Assembly (NCBI RefSeq): GCF_004765785.1
Contig: NZ_SBIT01000002.1
Span: forward strand, 186,001-250,000
Origin: Halorussus ruber
Lineage (GTDB): Archaea; Halobacteriota; Halobacteria; Halobacteriales; Haladaptataceae
Length of the DNA: 64,000 nucleotides
Direction: 5' to 3'
Shown: in pieces, positions 8,946-18,402 of the stretch
How positions within the stretch are numbered: the first letter of the stretch is position 1
How the letters are laid out: each line of letters begins with the position of its first letter
Position numbers and translations under genes: made by a program
The notes under the pieces: model-generated
The model's input: only the letters and a program-made list of their open reading frames with translations
What the model was told of the DNA's origin: nothing
Database searches by the model: none

Positions 8946-10055
8946 TTACGAGTCGCGTGTCGCTTCCCTTATGTCTTCGACGGTCGCGGGCGTCTTGAAA
9001 GTGGTCCCGCCGTAGTGAGTGCGCGAGGCCTCGAAACCGGCGTCGCGGAGTCGCCCGAGGAACTCGTCCATGCCGGAGGCCGACCGACCCCACTCCTTGC
9101 AGAGGCGGTGCTGGTCGTAGTGGGTCGGCAGGTGGAGTTCGCCTTCGAGGTCCTCGAGCAGGCGCTCGATTTTGCTCGCCGTCCCCATCGACTCGTCGCA
9201 CTCCTCGCGGACCTCGGCCACGAAGTCGGCGTCGTGGGTCGGCCCGAGCCACAGCGGTCCGGCCGCGAGGACGCGCTCGCTCTCACACTCCGGGCAGACG
9301 TCGAGCGGGTCGGCGATGAGGCCCTCGTCGTGTTCGCGGTAGAGGCAGTCCTCGCAGTGGTAGACGTGGCCCAACTGGTCGATGGCGGCGTTGGCGTCGG
9401 TCGCGCTGTGGTCGAGTTCGAGGTAGGTCCTGACGTAGTGGCTCGTCGCGTGCGTGAGGATCGGCGTCACGCCCGCGTCGTAGCGCGCCGCCGTCCGGGC
9501 CATCGCCGACAGCAGGATGCGCACGCCCATCTCGGCGTGGTAGTCGGTGTTGCGCGGGACCGCGCTGTACTTGCGGACGCCGCTGTGGAAGTGCGCGCCA
9601 CAGAGCGGCGCGGTGTCGGTCGCGGTGACGCAGACCAAATCGCGGGTGTTGGCGAACGCGGCGTCGGCGAAGGGGATGGGCGACCCGAAGGGGTCGATGT
9701 CCACCACGTCGAAGACCTCCTCGTGCATCAGCGCGTTGGCGTCGCGCTGGACGACCTCGCCGTCGAGGTCGTTCCGGGCGAGGTTCTCGCGGCAGAGGTC
9801 GATGGCCTCCTCGTCGATGTCCGCGAGGGTGACGTTCCAGCCCTCGGCGGCGGCCCGGACTCCTCGGATACCGCTGGCGGCCATCGCGTCGAGGTAGTAC
9901 TCCGCGCGCGGCTCTCGGTCCCGGTAGGCCCGGAGTGTCGCCACGGTCAGGTCGCGGTTCAGCTCCTGTACCGGGTTGAAGAACACCTCGTCGCCGATTC
10001 CCTCGTCTGGCTGTTCGGGGACCTCGACCTCGATTCCGCCTTCGCTGACGCGCAT
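8946..10055 (-). CDS. trm1: tRNA (guanine(26)-N2)-dimethyltransferase Trm1
   Basis: A 369-residue SAM-dependent methyltransferase that makes N2,N2-dimethylguanosine at position 26 of tRNA. The Rossmann domain carries [16 protein letters not shown] (motif I) and the catalytic [12 protein letters not shown]. The C-terminal domain has a zinc-type Cys set, CEDC, then CPEC, as in archaeal Trm1. I prefer ATG 10055 ([15 protein letters not shown]) over the GTG at 10070, since family members begin near this point. The gene is followed by the BrkB-family gene on the same strand after about 60 bp. Length and motif order are normal. Confidence 0.94.
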   Translation of the reverse strand: MRVSEGGIEVEVPEQPDEGIGDEVFFNPVQELNRDLTVATLRAYRDREPRAEYYLDAMAASGIRGVRAAAEGWNVTLADIDEEAIDLCRENLARNDLDGEVVQRDANALMHEEVFDVVDIDPFGSPIPFADAAFANTRDLVCVTATDTAPLCGAHFHSGVRKYSAVPRNTDYHAEMGVRILLSAMARTAARYDAGVTPILTHATSHYVRTYLELDHSATDANAAIDQLGHVYHCEDCLYREHDEGLIADPLDVCPECESERVLAAGPLWLGPTHDADFVAEVREECDESMGTASKIERLLEDLEGELHLPTHYDQHRLCKEWGRSASGMDEFLGRLRDAGFEASRTHYGGTTFKTPATVEDIREATRDS

Positions 10056-10150
10056 ACCGCTACTCGTCACTCCGCCACGAAAAGCGATGCGAACCCGGTT
10101 CGTCGGTACAGTCGTTGCCGATAGGGTAACCCTACGCCAATCGCTGGTTT

Positions 10151-10936
10151 CTATCCGTCCTCACTGTCACCGCCACCGCTTGGCTTCGGTCCGCCAGCGC
10201 CACCGGATTGCATCGCTGGATCACCGGGAGAGAGGCCAGTGTCCGAGTCGCGCAATACGAGGAAGTCGGAAACGAGGTACTGGATGAAGTACTTTTGGTA
10301 TTTTTGTTTCGCGCCACGAAACGTCGTATAGCTGGAAGTCACGACGACTAGCGACCCGAGGACGAGTACGACAGGAGATATTTGTAGTGAGCTTATATAC
10401 GTGTAGTAGTTCACCATTTCCTGTGAAATCCCGGTTATCCGAATCAGACCGTACCCGACGTAGATAACGACTAACAACAGCGAAATCAGCCACATGCTTC
10501 GGTAAAACGAATAGACGGCCTGGAACGTCCGCGACCGGCCGCGAGAGTCGATATGGATGTACGAGCGAACCAGTGCGTACAGAGCGTCGGCTTGGTCGTC
10601 AGAAACGTCGCTCCGGTCCTCAGGAAGACCGATATCTTCACCAAAGAGTTCTTTCGACCGTCTGTAGAACCGGTCAACGACGCCCTGGTCCATGTCGCCT
10701 TGATCGGTATTCTGCAGTTCCCATCGAAAGTGGTCACGATGGCCGGGATTGTCGAAGTATTCGTCGATAGTGTTCGCAGCAGTGTGGATTGCTCGACCAA
10801 CACTAAATCCGAGAACCGCTATCGGGATAAGGATGCCAGCACTTCCGACAGGCGTTTTCTTGGGGAGAAAGGGGAGGGTTCCGATGACGAGAGTGGTGCC
10901 CGGGAGGAAAACGCTGAAGAAGTCGTAAAGTCGAAT
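10151..10936 (-). CDS. Membrane protein of unknown function with no canonical start codon
   Basis: From ATG 10693 the frame gives 180 residues with two hydrophobic segments ([19 protein letters not shown] and [14 protein letters not shown]) and a Gly/Pro-rich acidic tail. The same frame continues upstream for 81 more codons to a stop at 10937-10939, and this part reads like protein: [20 protein letters not shown], then a second hydrophobic stretch [13 protein letters not shown]. No ATG, GTG or TTG exists in this upstream part. Either ATT at 10934-10936 is used (a GGGAG lies about 10 nt before it), or a small deletion separates the frame from the ATG at 10959, or translation starts at 10693. 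I cannot name the family. Confidence 0.6.
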   Translation of the reverse strand: MRLYDFFSVFLPGTTLVIGTLPFLPKKTPVGSAGILIPIAVLGFSVGRAIHTAANTIDEYFDNPGHRDHFRWELQNTDQGDMDQGVVDRFYRRSKELFGEDIGLPEDRSDVSDDQADALYALVRSYIHIDSRGRSRTFQAVYSFYRSMWLISLLLVVIYVGYGLIRITGISQEMVNYYTYISSLQISPVVLVLGSLVVVTSSYTTFRGAKQKYQKYFIQYLVSDFLVLRDSDTGLSPGDPAMQSGGAGGPKPSGGGDSEDG

Positions 10937-11086
10937 CTACGCGTACTCCCGGCAAGCATACAAAACCTGTATAAGTTGTTGGCGGGTAAATGTATCGTTA
11001 TATGGACACTGAGTCATTTACCCCGGACCGGTATTGCAGTAGTATTAATAGACTCCGGAACAATGCTCTAGTGAGGTGATAGATAG

Positions 11087-11314
11087 ATGAGTCCCCCTCA
11101 ACGCCAGACAGAGAAGGCTATCGCCGGACTACGGGCGGATACCGTTGGGGACGTAATCGGGCGGACGCTCGACCATTTACGATGGGTGAGCGTCGTCGCC
11201 CTAGTCGCGGCACTCGCATTTCAGGAACTCCGCGAAACGTACGCGGTGGTCCTGTTGCTGGGTGCGGTCGCAGTCGCGGGAATCTGGGCGGTTGGCGAAG
11301 CCGCCCTCCGGTAA
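11087..11314 (+). CDS. Small two-helix membrane protein, unknown
   Basis: A 75-residue protein with a charged N-terminus (about 30 residues) and two adjacent hydrophobic helices (VSVVALVAALAF and YAVVLLLGAVAVAGIWAV). A GAGGTGAT Shine-Dalgarno-like sequence lies about 12 nt before the ATG, and codon use is typical of the window. It is divergent from the membrane-protein gene ending at 10936, and the two might be linked, but nothing shows it. I do not recognise the family. Confidence 0.5.
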   Translation: MSPPQRQTEKAIAGLRADTVGDVIGRTLDHLRWVSVVALVAALAFQELRETYAVVLLLGAVAVAGIWAVGEAALR

Positions 11315-11410
11315 GAGAATTCGGTCTATCTGCTCACAGACAGCTTCGAACCTTCATAGCACAGCGAACGACGAGGGAAACGAGAAACCAGTTCTAACAT
11401 TCCAATTCAT

Positions 11411-11421
11411 TTCTTAAAGAA
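11411..11421. repeat. Short AT palindrome TTCTTAAAGAA
   Basis: A perfect palindrome (TTCTT-A-AAGAA) in an AT-rich gap between two plus-strand genes, followed by TTTATTTTATTTG. It is one of several similar sites at gene borders and may mark termination or a regulator site. Confidence 0.4.
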
Positions 11422-11593
11422 TTTATTTTATTTGTTATCTCCAGAAGGCCGACCCGTCCACCGGCGACGAGAACGCGACACCGGAACCTGTTTAGGGTGG
11501 CCGTCCAAATCAGTCGGGCGTGTTCCCGGCCCTCGCCACCGACCGGCCTCCGTCGTTCGCGTGCCCTGCACGGTTCGAGAGGCGGTGGTATCC

Positions 11594-11941
11594 GTGAACG
11601 AGGTCGAGAAGTGGCACGCCGACCTCGCGGAGGCGGGCGAGTTGACGCCCGAGGTCACGAATCGAATTCTGTCGGTCCACGACGACCGAGGAGCGCAGGC
11701 CATCGAGGCCGTCTCGGAGGGGCGAGTCAAGGAGTACCGAGACTTCACCGTCGTCGTGGGTCACGACGACGAGTACGTCGTGGAGGGTCACGGGTGCGGG
11801 TGCCGCGACAGCGAGTACAACCTCGACCCCGACGACCCGACTGACCTCTGCTGGCACGTCATCGCGGTCGACATCGCGCGCCGCGTCGGCGAGGTGGACA
11901 ACCACGACATGTGGTACTCGGACGTGCGGGACTTCTTGTAG
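11594..11941 (+). CDS. SWIM-type zinc-finger protein, haloarchaeal
   Basis: A 115-residue protein ending in a SWIM zinc finger: CGCRDSEYN then DLCWH, giving the CxC...CxH pattern. The N-terminal half (EVEKWHADLAEAGELTPEVTNR) looks helical. SWIM domains bind DNA or protein; the target is unknown. The frame is open from 11432, but the first 50 codons look non-coding, so I start at GTG 11594 (VNEVEKW); GTG 11585 is an equal alternative. It stands alone, with an AT-rich palindrome upstream near 11415. Confidence 0.78.
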   Translation: MNEVEKWHADLAEAGELTPEVTNRILSVHDDRGAQAIEAVSEGRVKEYRDFTVVVGHDDEYVVEGHGCGCRDSEYNLDPDDPTDLCWHVIAVDIARRVGEVDNHDMWYSDVRDFL

Positions 11942-12037
11942 CAGGGCGACTCGCTGTAGCAGTGGACTTATCTAGTCGAGCGACGGCGTCGCTCGGCGTA
12001 TCCCGTGGCCAAAAAATTTGCGCGTCGAGAACGGCCG

Positions 12038-12340
12038 TTACGCCGTAATCGGACCCGTGATGGGCGACTGCGTGATAGGTCGGTCTGCCGTAATCGGAGC
12101 GTCGGCCGTAATCGGCGACTGCGTGATGGGCCGGTCTGCCGTAATCGGACTGTCGGCCGTAATCGGCGACTGCGTGATTGGGGCGGACTCCGTAATCGGT
12201 CCCGTGATTGGCGACTGGGTAATCGGTACGTCCTGCGTGATGGGCGCATCAGCAGTAATCGGGGCGGCGGCCGCTCCGCCGGTGAAAGCGATACCAAGGA
12301 CGACGAATCCGACGAGGATTCCGAATGTTTGCGTATTCAT
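12038..12340 (-). CDS. Small secreted PIT-repeat protein
   Basis: About 100 residues. Residues 1-25 form a clean Sec signal (MNTQTFGILVGFVVLGIAFT, then GGAAAA). The whole mature part is made of short units built on P-I-T followed by three or so residues (for example PITADAPITQDVPITQ, PITADSPITADRPITQ), about fifteen PIT triplets ending PITA. The repeats are Thr-rich, so O-glycosylation outside the cell is possible, though not shown. ATG 12340 is preferred to 12349 because it gives the better signal peptide. The plus strand is also open here and gives a VIG-rich hexapeptide-like product, which I regard as a shadow. No family is recognised. Confidence 0.65.
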   Translation of the reverse strand: MNTQTFGILVGFVVLGIAFTGGAAAAPITADAPITQDVPITQSPITGPITESAPITQSPITADSPITADRPITQSPITADAPITADRPITQSPITGPITA

Positions 12341-12356
12341 AGCAATCACAACGTAG

Positions 12357-12659
12357 CGCGGGCCAATATTAGGAAGTCTTTCTTCTAAAAGTTTTCTAAC
12401 CGACAGTGGTAAAACTACAAGGTTGTTTCTGTACTGAACTAGTAAACTGGCATAGTATCACAGATTCCATACTGATATTTTAAATTCCTATTTCTGCTAC
12501 TGACGCCCTGAAGCGCGTACTTTTAGCCATTTTTAGTTTTGCACCCACCCTTCGTATAAAATATCCGTTTATTATAATATTGTTTCATGACTGTATAAGT
12601 GAACTCGTCTGACACTTAATCAATCGGCAACGCGACAGTATCGAGACGCGGGGCGCACC
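12357..12659. other. AT-rich intergenic region, no gene seen
   Basis: Between the PIT-repeat gene start and the hisH stop. The first part should hold the promoter of the PIT-repeat gene. The rest is strongly AT-rich (for example TATAAAATATCCGTTTATTATAATATTG near 12555-12582 in part), with no open frame longer than a few codons. It resembles a decayed or foreign segment. Confidence 0.4.
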
Positions 12660-13322
12660 CTACTCTCGACAGATGTCCACGAAGTTCCGGAGGATGCGGA
12701 GACCGGTCTCGCCGCTCTTCTCGGGGTGGAACTGCGTGCCGAAGACGTTGCCCTCCTCGTTGGCGACGATGGCGGGGAACTCCACAGTATACTCTGTCGT
12801 CGCTACCACCGCGTTCTCGTCGTCGGGCACCGCATAATAGGAGTGGACGAAGTAGGCGTACTCGCCGTCGACGCCCTCCACGAGTGGGTGGTCGCGCTTC
12901 ACGTCGAGTTCGTTCCATCCCATGTGGGGCACCTTCTGGCCCTCGGCGAATCGGACGTTGGTGCCCGGAATCAGGTCGAGGCCGCGGACCTCGCCCTCGC
13001 CAGCGTGTTCGGCCTCCTCGCTCGTCGTGAGGAGCATCTGCATGCCGAGACAGATGCCGAAGACGGGCGTCCCGCTCTCGGCGACGTCGAGGAGCGCCTC
13101 GCGGTACGGTCCGGCGTTCTCGACGCCCTCTCGGAACGCCCCCACGCCGGGGAGGACGACGCCGTCGGCTGACGCGAACGCCTCGGGGTCGTCGCTGATT
13201 TCGACGTCCGCACCTGCTCGTTCGAGACCGCGGGTGACGCTCCGGAGGTTCCCCAGTCCGTAATCGACCACGACGACCGATGCACCGGTCGCCTCGGGTT
13301 CGTCTCGCTCGATTGTACTCAT
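12660..13322 (-). CDS. hisH: Imidazole glycerol phosphate synthase subunit HisH
   Basis: A 220-residue glutaminase subunit that feeds ammonia to HisF in histidine biosynthesis. The class I amidotransferase triad is visible: Cys in GICLGMQML, and His and Glu in TQFHPEKSG. The oxyanion strand VLPGVGAF and the YYFVHSYY-like segment AYFVHSYYAV are also typical. ATG 13322 (MSTIERDEPEAT) gives a slight acidic leader before VVVVDYGLGNLRS. No other his gene is in the window, as is common in haloarchaea, where his genes are scattered. It is divergent from, and overlaps by 2 bp, the truncated nuclease frame that begins at 13321. Confidence 0.94.
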   Translation of the reverse strand: MSTIERDEPEATGASVVVVDYGLGNLRSVTRGLERAGADVEISDDPEAFASADGVVLPGVGAFREGVENAGPYREALLDVAESGTPVFGICLGMQMLLTTSEEAEHAGEGEVRGLDLIPGTNVRFAEGQKVPHMGWNELDVKRDHPLVEGVDGEYAYFVHSYYAVPDDENAVVATTEYTVEFPAIVANEEGNVFGTQFHPEKSGETGLRILRNFVDICRE

Positions 13323-14904
13323 GCGAGAGCGTTTCGGTGGCACGGCAAAGTCGCTTTCCCTCGGGGCGAAACTCGGTCCGAATCTGCGATTTCCCGCCCA
13401 TGCTCTGTGCGAACTCGCCGACCTCTGCGACTACGTCAACAACGGCGGGGTCATCTTCCTCCACGACCAGTCGGACTACAACAACTACGACGAGACCGAG
13501 AACCTCAACGACATCGCGGGCTACCTCCAGCGCGCCTTCCGGTTCAACGACGACGAAGTGGTTGACTCGACCAACAACTCCGGCAACGACTACGCCATTC
13601 TGACGGGCAATTTCAACACGGCGAACTTCAACTACTTCGAGGACCGCTCGGGCCTCGGAAGCGGCGGTTTCGACGGCCCCAAGACCGGCACCGTCTCGAC
13701 GGTCACCGACGGCGACACCTTCAGCGTGGACTTCGACGACGGGACGACCGAGGAGATTCGCGTCCTCGGCATCGACACGCCCGAGAAAAAGCAGAATCAG
13801 GAGTACGAGCGGATTCAGGAGTGGGAGGGCATCGAGAGTCTGAACCACCTCGCCGACTGGGGCAAGAACGCGACCGACTTCGCCAAGCAGGAACTCGACG
13901 GTGCGACCGTCACAGTCGGGACCGACTCCGAGGAGGGTGCCTACGACCCGTTCGGTCGCCTGCTCGGTTACGTCTACTACGACGCCGACGGCGACGGCTC
14001 GCGCGACGGACTCTACAACCTGAAAGCGATTCAGGGACGCTACGCCCGCGTCTACGGGTCCAGCCTCACCAAGCACGAGAGCTTCTGGGACGCCGAGGCG
14101 ACCGCCCAGTCGAACGGGACGGGCGTCTGGAACCAGAGCGACCCGACCAACTCCAGCGAGATTCGGGACCGCGACGCCGACGACATCTTCTTCCCGCACA
14201 CGACCAGCGTCCGGACCTCGGGCGGAGCCATCGCCGACTCGCGGGTCCCGGTCTACGCCGAGTCGACCGCGACCCAGAGCGGCGGTAGCGTGAGCTACGA
14301 CCAGATTCCGCTGGCTGGCGTGGACGAGAACGCCAACGTCGGCGTCGTCGGGTCGCCGCTCATCGACGAGAGCTACGAGGCCGACGAAGGCTTCGGCACG
14401 GACACCTCGGGCTACGAGAACTTCGTCTTCGTGACGAACCTCGCGGACTACCTCAGCGACACCTCCGGCGACATCCTCATCGACGGCGGCCACGGCCAGT
14501 TCAACGCCGACTTCGCGCTGTCGAGCGAGGACGCCGCCTACTACCAGCGCTACCTCGAAGGACAGGACGTCGCCTTCGAGCAGGTCAACACGCTGAGTTC
14601 CGACAACCTCTCCCGAGGCCGCGCGCTCATCGTCACCTCGCCGACCGAGTGCTTCTCCTCGACCGAGGTCAGCAACATCGAGAACTTCATCAGCAACGGC
14701 GGTGCCGTCGTCCTGCTGGGTAGCTCGAAGGCTTCCGACGCCGCCCACGTCACGGTCAACGACCTCGCCAACGCGCTCGGGTCGGACCTCCGACTCAACG
14801 ACGACGAGATTACCGACTCGACGAACAACGTCAACAGCGACAGCACCATCCCGTACACGACGGTCTTCGACACCTCCTTCCCGCTGTTCGGCAAGTACAG
14901 CTAA
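13321..14904 (+). pseudogene. 5'-truncated secreted thermonuclease with flanking GATase-like repeats
   Basis: 527 codons. Residues about 117-280 are a staphylococcal-nuclease-like domain (VSTVTDGDTFSVDF, RVLGIDTPE, DPFGRLLGYVYYD, RYARVYGSS). Residues about 340-525 form an alpha/beta DUF4350-like domain (NIENFISNGGAVVLLGSS, VNDLANALGSDLRLNDDEITDSTNN). Residues 35-110 match the last third of that same domain (VNNGGVIFLHDQSDYNN, LNDIAGYLQRAFRFNDDEVVDSTNN), so the protein once had a complete copy at both ends. Its first copy, and the signal peptide expected for such a nuclease, are missing, and the remaining frame runs straight into hisH. The first 30 codons look like non-coding sequence. Probably a deletion remnant, though a cytosolic product cannot be ruled out. 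Confidence 0.7.
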
Positions 14905-15132
14905 GGAGTCGAGGAGTCGCTGTCGCGTTCGCGGACGCCACCAGAAAATACAATTTCTTTTGTCCGAGTTCTCGCGCCGAGGAGCGACGGCAGTCGTTCG
15001 AGCGATTGTCCTATCAGTGGGTGTGGTGACAAATGTCGTGTTTTTTCTAGTCACAATATAACAATAGAGATAAATTTAGAGTGAATAGGAAGACTTAACC
15101 GGCGAGTGTCTGAGAATTAAGACGATTCGGTC

Positions 15133-16158
15133 ATGGCAAATCGACGGAAATTCCTCAAATCGACTGGCGTTGCAGCGACGGTTGGACTCGCGGGTTGTAT
15201 GGGTGGCGACGGTTCCGGCGACGGGACGACCACTACCGAAGAGACCACCGACACGTCCGGTAGCGAGACAACCGAAACGACGGAGTCCACCACGACCGAG
15301 CAGACGCTAGACTTCCAGAACGGCGAGTTGAACTTCAACACCTCGCCCGCTGTCGCACAGGAGAAGCTTCAGGCACAGTACCAGCCGGTCAAGGAGTATC
15401 TCGACAAGAGCTTCGACGTCCCCGCGAAACTCAAGCTGGCCAACAACTACAGCGCCGTCATCCAGGCGCTGGGCGCGGGAACCTCCGACATCGCCGAAAC
15501 CGGTCCGTTCTCGGCCGCGCTCGGCGTCAAGGCCGACAAAGCCGAAATCGTCCTTCAGCGGAAGGGGTACGGTTCCTGGGAGTACAAGAGTCTCGTCGTC
15601 GCGGCCGACGACGTCGACGTGTCGAACCTCGACGAGATGAAGACCTACCTCGAGAACAACGACGCCACCGTCGCGTTCGCCGACCGACTCTCGGCGAGTG
15701 GCTGCCTGTTCCCGCTCTACGACCTCAAGAAGGCGGGCATCGACATCGGTAGCCTTCCCGAGAGCGGCGGTTCGGACGCCTCGTTCACGCCGAACTTCTC
15801 GAGTCACACGGGAGCCTACGAGACGCTCAAGAACGGTCAGGCAGACTTCGCGGGAATCGGCGGCTTCGTCCCCGGTCTGCAGGACGACTTCGACAAGCAC
15901 GCCACCATCATCAAGGAACACGACGGTCTGCCCCGCGCGCCCATCGTGGTCAGCCCCGAGCTGTCCGACGCGGAGAAGACGGCGCTCGTCGACGCCTTCA
16001 CCAGCGCGCCCGACAAGATTTACTACGGCAAGGACGGCGAGAAGGGCACCGACGACGACCTCTGGTTCAACGGCGTGCGAGAGACCGATGTCGAGACGTA
16101 CCAGCCCGTCATCGACGCCGCCAACGAACTTGGTATCGGTGCCGACTACTTCAAGTAA
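15133..16158 (+). CDS. phnD: Phosphonate-type ABC transporter substrate-binding lipoprotein PhnD
   Basis: A 341-residue secreted binding protein. The signal has a twin Arg (NRRKFLKSTG) and a lipobox LAGC, so it is a Tat-exported lipoprotein anchored through Cys. An acidic Thr/Ser/Glu-rich linker (residues about 24-60) leads to a PhnD-like type 2 periplasmic binding fold with SAVIQALGAGTSDIAETGPF and VAFADRLSASGCLFPLYDL. It captures phosphonate or a related phosphorus anion for PhnC/PhnE; the ligand is inferred from the family. It is the first gene of phnDCE; the gap to phnC is only 48 bp and AT-rich. Confidence 0.9.
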   Translation: MANRRKFLKSTGVAATVGLAGCMGGDGSGDGTTTTEETTDTSGSETTETTESTTTEQTLDFQNGELNFNTSPAVAQEKLQAQYQPVKEYLDKSFDVPAKLKLANNYSAVIQALGAGTSDIAETGPFSAALGVKADKAEIVLQRKGYGSWEYKSLVVAADDVDVSNLDEMKTYLENNDATVAFADRLSASGCLFPLYDLKKAGIDIGSLPESGGSDASFTPNFSSHTGAYETLKNGQADFAGIGGFVPGLQDDFDKHATIIKEHDGLPRAPIVVSPELSDAEKTALVDAFTSAPDKIYYGKDGEKGTDDDLWFNGVRETDVETYQPVIDAANELGIGADYFK

Positions 16159-16206
16159 CGGTCCGAAATAAATAGATAAATAAAGAGTAATCCTCGTTTT
16201 TTACCG

Positions 16207-16989
16207 ATGCCAGCAGTCTCACTCGAAAACGTTAGCAAAATATACGGGGGAGACACGGTCGCCTTAGACGACGTTAGCTTCGAGATTCCCAAAGGCGAGT
16301 TCGTGGTTCTCCTCGGTCCGTCGGGGGCGGGCAAATCGACTATGCTCCGCGTCCTCAACGGACTGACAGAGCCGACGGAAGGCGAGGTCCTCATCAATCA
16401 GCAACCGGTCGGGGGCGAGCGCAGCGAGGTCGGCATGGTGTTCCAGATGCACTACCTCATCGAGAGCATGACCGCCTTCAGGAACGCGCTCACCGGGGCG
16501 CTCTCGCGGTCGAACTTCGCTCAGAGCGCGCTCACCATGTACCCCGAGGAGGACAAGCGAGCGGCGCTGAAGGCGCTCGACACGGTCGGCCTCTTGGACG
16601 AGGCGGGCCAGCGCGCCGGGTCGATGTCCGGCGGGCAGAAACAGCGCGTCGGCATCGCTCGCGCGCTCGTCCAGCAACCCGACCTGTTGCTGGCCGACGA
16701 GCCGGTGTCGAGTCTCGACCCGAAAGCCGCGAAAGACGTGATGCGGTACATGAAGGAGGCGGCGAAAGAGCGCGAGCTGACGACCGTCGCCAGCCTCCAC
16801 CAGGTCAACATCGCCCGCGAGTTCGGCGACCGGTTCCTCGGGATTCGGGACGGCGAACTCGTCTTCGACGGCACCCGCGAGGACCTCACGATGGACATCG
16901 TAGACCAGATTTACTACGGCGAAGACGGCAAAGAGCGGGCCGAAAACCTCGCCACCACGGCACCCGACCGAGGTGACGACGATGAGTAG
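16207..16989 (+). CDS. phnC: Phosphonate-type ABC transporter ATP-binding protein PhnC
   Basis: A 260-residue ABC ATPase. Walker A is GPSGAGKST (about residues 37-45), the signature is MSGGQKQRVGIARAL, Walker B is LLLADEPVSSLD, and the H-loop is VASLHQVNIA. The inserted MHYLIESMTAFRNALTGAL region is typical of PhnC-type ATPases. It powers the import complex with PhnE. Its last eight bases overlap the phnE start, indicating translational coupling. Confidence 0.92.
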   Translation: MPAVSLENVSKIYGGDTVALDDVSFEIPKGEFVVLLGPSGAGKSTMLRVLNGLTEPTEGEVLINQQPVGGERSEVGMVFQMHYLIESMTAFRNALTGALSRSNFAQSALTMYPEEDKRAALKALDTVGLLDEAGQRAGSMSGGQKQRVGIARALVQQPDLLLADEPVSSLDPKAAKDVMRYMKEAAKERELTTVASLHQVNIAREFGDRFLGIRDGELVFDGTREDLTMDIVDQIYYGEDGKERAENLATTAPDRGDDDE

Positions 16990-17977
16990 TTCGCGCATCG
17001 ACGAGACCCTCGGCGTGCTGGAGCGTCGGCGGCGCATCCGCCAGCTCCTGCTCGTAGGGTTCCTCGGCGTCATCCTCGCGGCGACCTACTTCGGACTCGA
17101 CTTCATCGGGTTCGCGCCCAAAGAACTCTGGAAACAGATTCCCCAGGAAATCGAGTTCATCAAGGGCTTCGTGCCGCCGAACTTCGTGGACTTCACCATC
17201 TACACCGAGCAGAACAACATCACGGGCTTGAAGGCGATTCCGGCCAGCTTCCGGAACTTCGGCGCGCCCATCGTCGAGAGCATCACGAGCGACAGCGCGT
17301 CGCTCGTCCGACTCAGCATGGTGACGATTATCCTCGGGTTCACCGGCACGGTGCTGGGCTTCCCGCTGGCGCTGTTCTTCGGCGTCCTCGGGTCCGAGCA
17401 GGTCACGCCCTTCCCGCTCAACTTCATCTTCCGAGGAGCGATGAGCGCGATTCGGGCCATCCCCGCGCTGGTCTGGATTCTCATCTACGTCCCGCTGGCG
17501 GGCATCAACGAGGTCAGCGCGGTGCTGGCCATCGCCACCGACACCATCGGGAACCTCGGGCGACTGTTCACCGACGAACTCGAGGAGATCGACGACGGAC
17601 CCATCGAGGCCATCCAATCGACTGGGGCCTCCCGCCCGCAGGTCATCGGCTTCGGGATGCTGAGTCAGGTCTCGACCTCCTACGTCGCGTGGACGCTCTA
17701 CATCCTCGAAATCAACACCCGCATCGCAATCAGCCTCGGCGTCGTCGGCGCGGGCGGTATCGGTCGGTACATCCGCCTGCGACAGGACCTGTTCAAGTAT
17801 CAGAAGGCCGCGGCGGGCATCATCATGGTGTTCGTCATCGTCATCTCGGTCGAGTTGCTCTCCTCGCGCATCCGCGCTCGACTCCGGCCCGACGAACACG
17901 AGAGCAAGTCCATCATCGACGCCATCAAGGACCTCGCAAACGGCAACAAGTGGCTCGGCACCGGGTCGAACCGGTAG
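16982..17977 (+). CDS. phnE: Phosphonate-type ABC transporter permease PhnE
   Basis: A 331-residue membrane permease with about six helices. The BPD_transp_1 domain covers residues about 100-290. The EAA coupling loop is present (GPIEAIQSTGASRPQVIGFGM). ATG 16982 lies inside the end of phnC; GTG 16973 is possible but less likely. This gene closes the phnDCE operon. After the stop, the AT palindrome at 18044-18057 may end transcription. Confidence 0.92.
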   Translation: MSSSRIDETLGVLERRRRIRQLLLVGFLGVILAATYFGLDFIGFAPKELWKQIPQEIEFIKGFVPPNFVDFTIYTEQNNITGLKAIPASFRNFGAPIVESITSDSASLVRLSMVTIILGFTGTVLGFPLALFFGVLGSEQVTPFPLNFIFRGAMSAIRAIPALVWILIYVPLAGINEVSAVLAIATDTIGNLGRLFTDELEEIDDGPIEAIQSTGASRPQVIGFGMLSQVSTSYVAWTLYILEINTRIAISLGVVGAGGIGRYIRLRQDLFKYQKAAAGIIMVFVIVISVELLSSRIRARLRPDEHESKSIIDAIKDLANGNKWLGTGSNR

Positions 17978-18043
17978 TCCGTCCCAACCGCTCGCAAATT
18001 TTCTTTCGGAGACGGCGACGACGGTCGTAGGGAATCACGTACG

Positions 18044-18057
18044 ATTTCTTTAGAAAT
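18044..18057. repeat. AT palindrome ATTTCTTTAGAAAT
   Basis: A perfect inverted repeat ATTTCT-TT-AGAAAT, 67 bp after the phnE stop. It belongs to the same class as those at 3961, 11411, 39765 and 52354. A terminator or regulator role is inferred only. Confidence 0.45.
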
Positions 18058-18153
18058 AATATCCTGTCTTTAGCAATTGTAATCCCGCCTCGAAGCCAAC
18101 TATCGACAATCGCTCCGGCCGACCAGACCACCGGCAGACGCTTAGGGAGACAA

Positions 18154-18276
18154 CCACCGTGGCGGGGTGAAGGGGCCGGTCGCTACGCGAACCCCGGCGA
18201 CGGAAGGACCGCAGGGAGGAGCGAAGCGACGACTGAGGACCGCACCGAGCCGCGGGAGCGTAGCGACCGGGGGCGT
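18154..18276 (-). repeat. Copy E of the dispersed structured element (inverted orientation)
   Basis: Read on the minus strand it begins GCCCCCGGTCGCTACG and ends GACCGGCCCCTTCACCCCG. The outer stem arms are CCGGTCGCTACG (18176-18187) and CGTAGCGACCGG (18259-18270), 12 bp perfect. With copy D it forms a subtype whose 3' tail is CCTT(T/C)ACCCC...CCACGGTGG rather than CCTTTCAGTCC. It lies between phnE and the PQQ gene, in a 425-bp gap with no credible gene. Confidence 0.65.
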
Positions 18277-18402
18277 CAAGAAGACGAAACCACGCCGGTT
18301 CTGCCGTTCGTGACCGCTGGCGTTTTGCTGACACGGCCTGCGTAAATTCCCCACCCACGTAGCTTCCCAAATACTGAATAGCGCCGAGCGTCCGCACCCG
18401 AT

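Noticed and set aside
7636-9252. Longer form of the BrkB-family protein with N-terminal extension
   Set aside because: The extension overlaps trm1 and is Arg/Pro-rich; the membrane domain begins correctly at ATG 8883.
12018-12356. Plus-strand frame with VIG hexapeptide-like repeats, resembling a left-handed beta-helix acyltransferase
   Set aside because: The minus strand has a proper signal peptide leading into the repeats; the plus frame has no catalytic features and is explained by the repeat composition.
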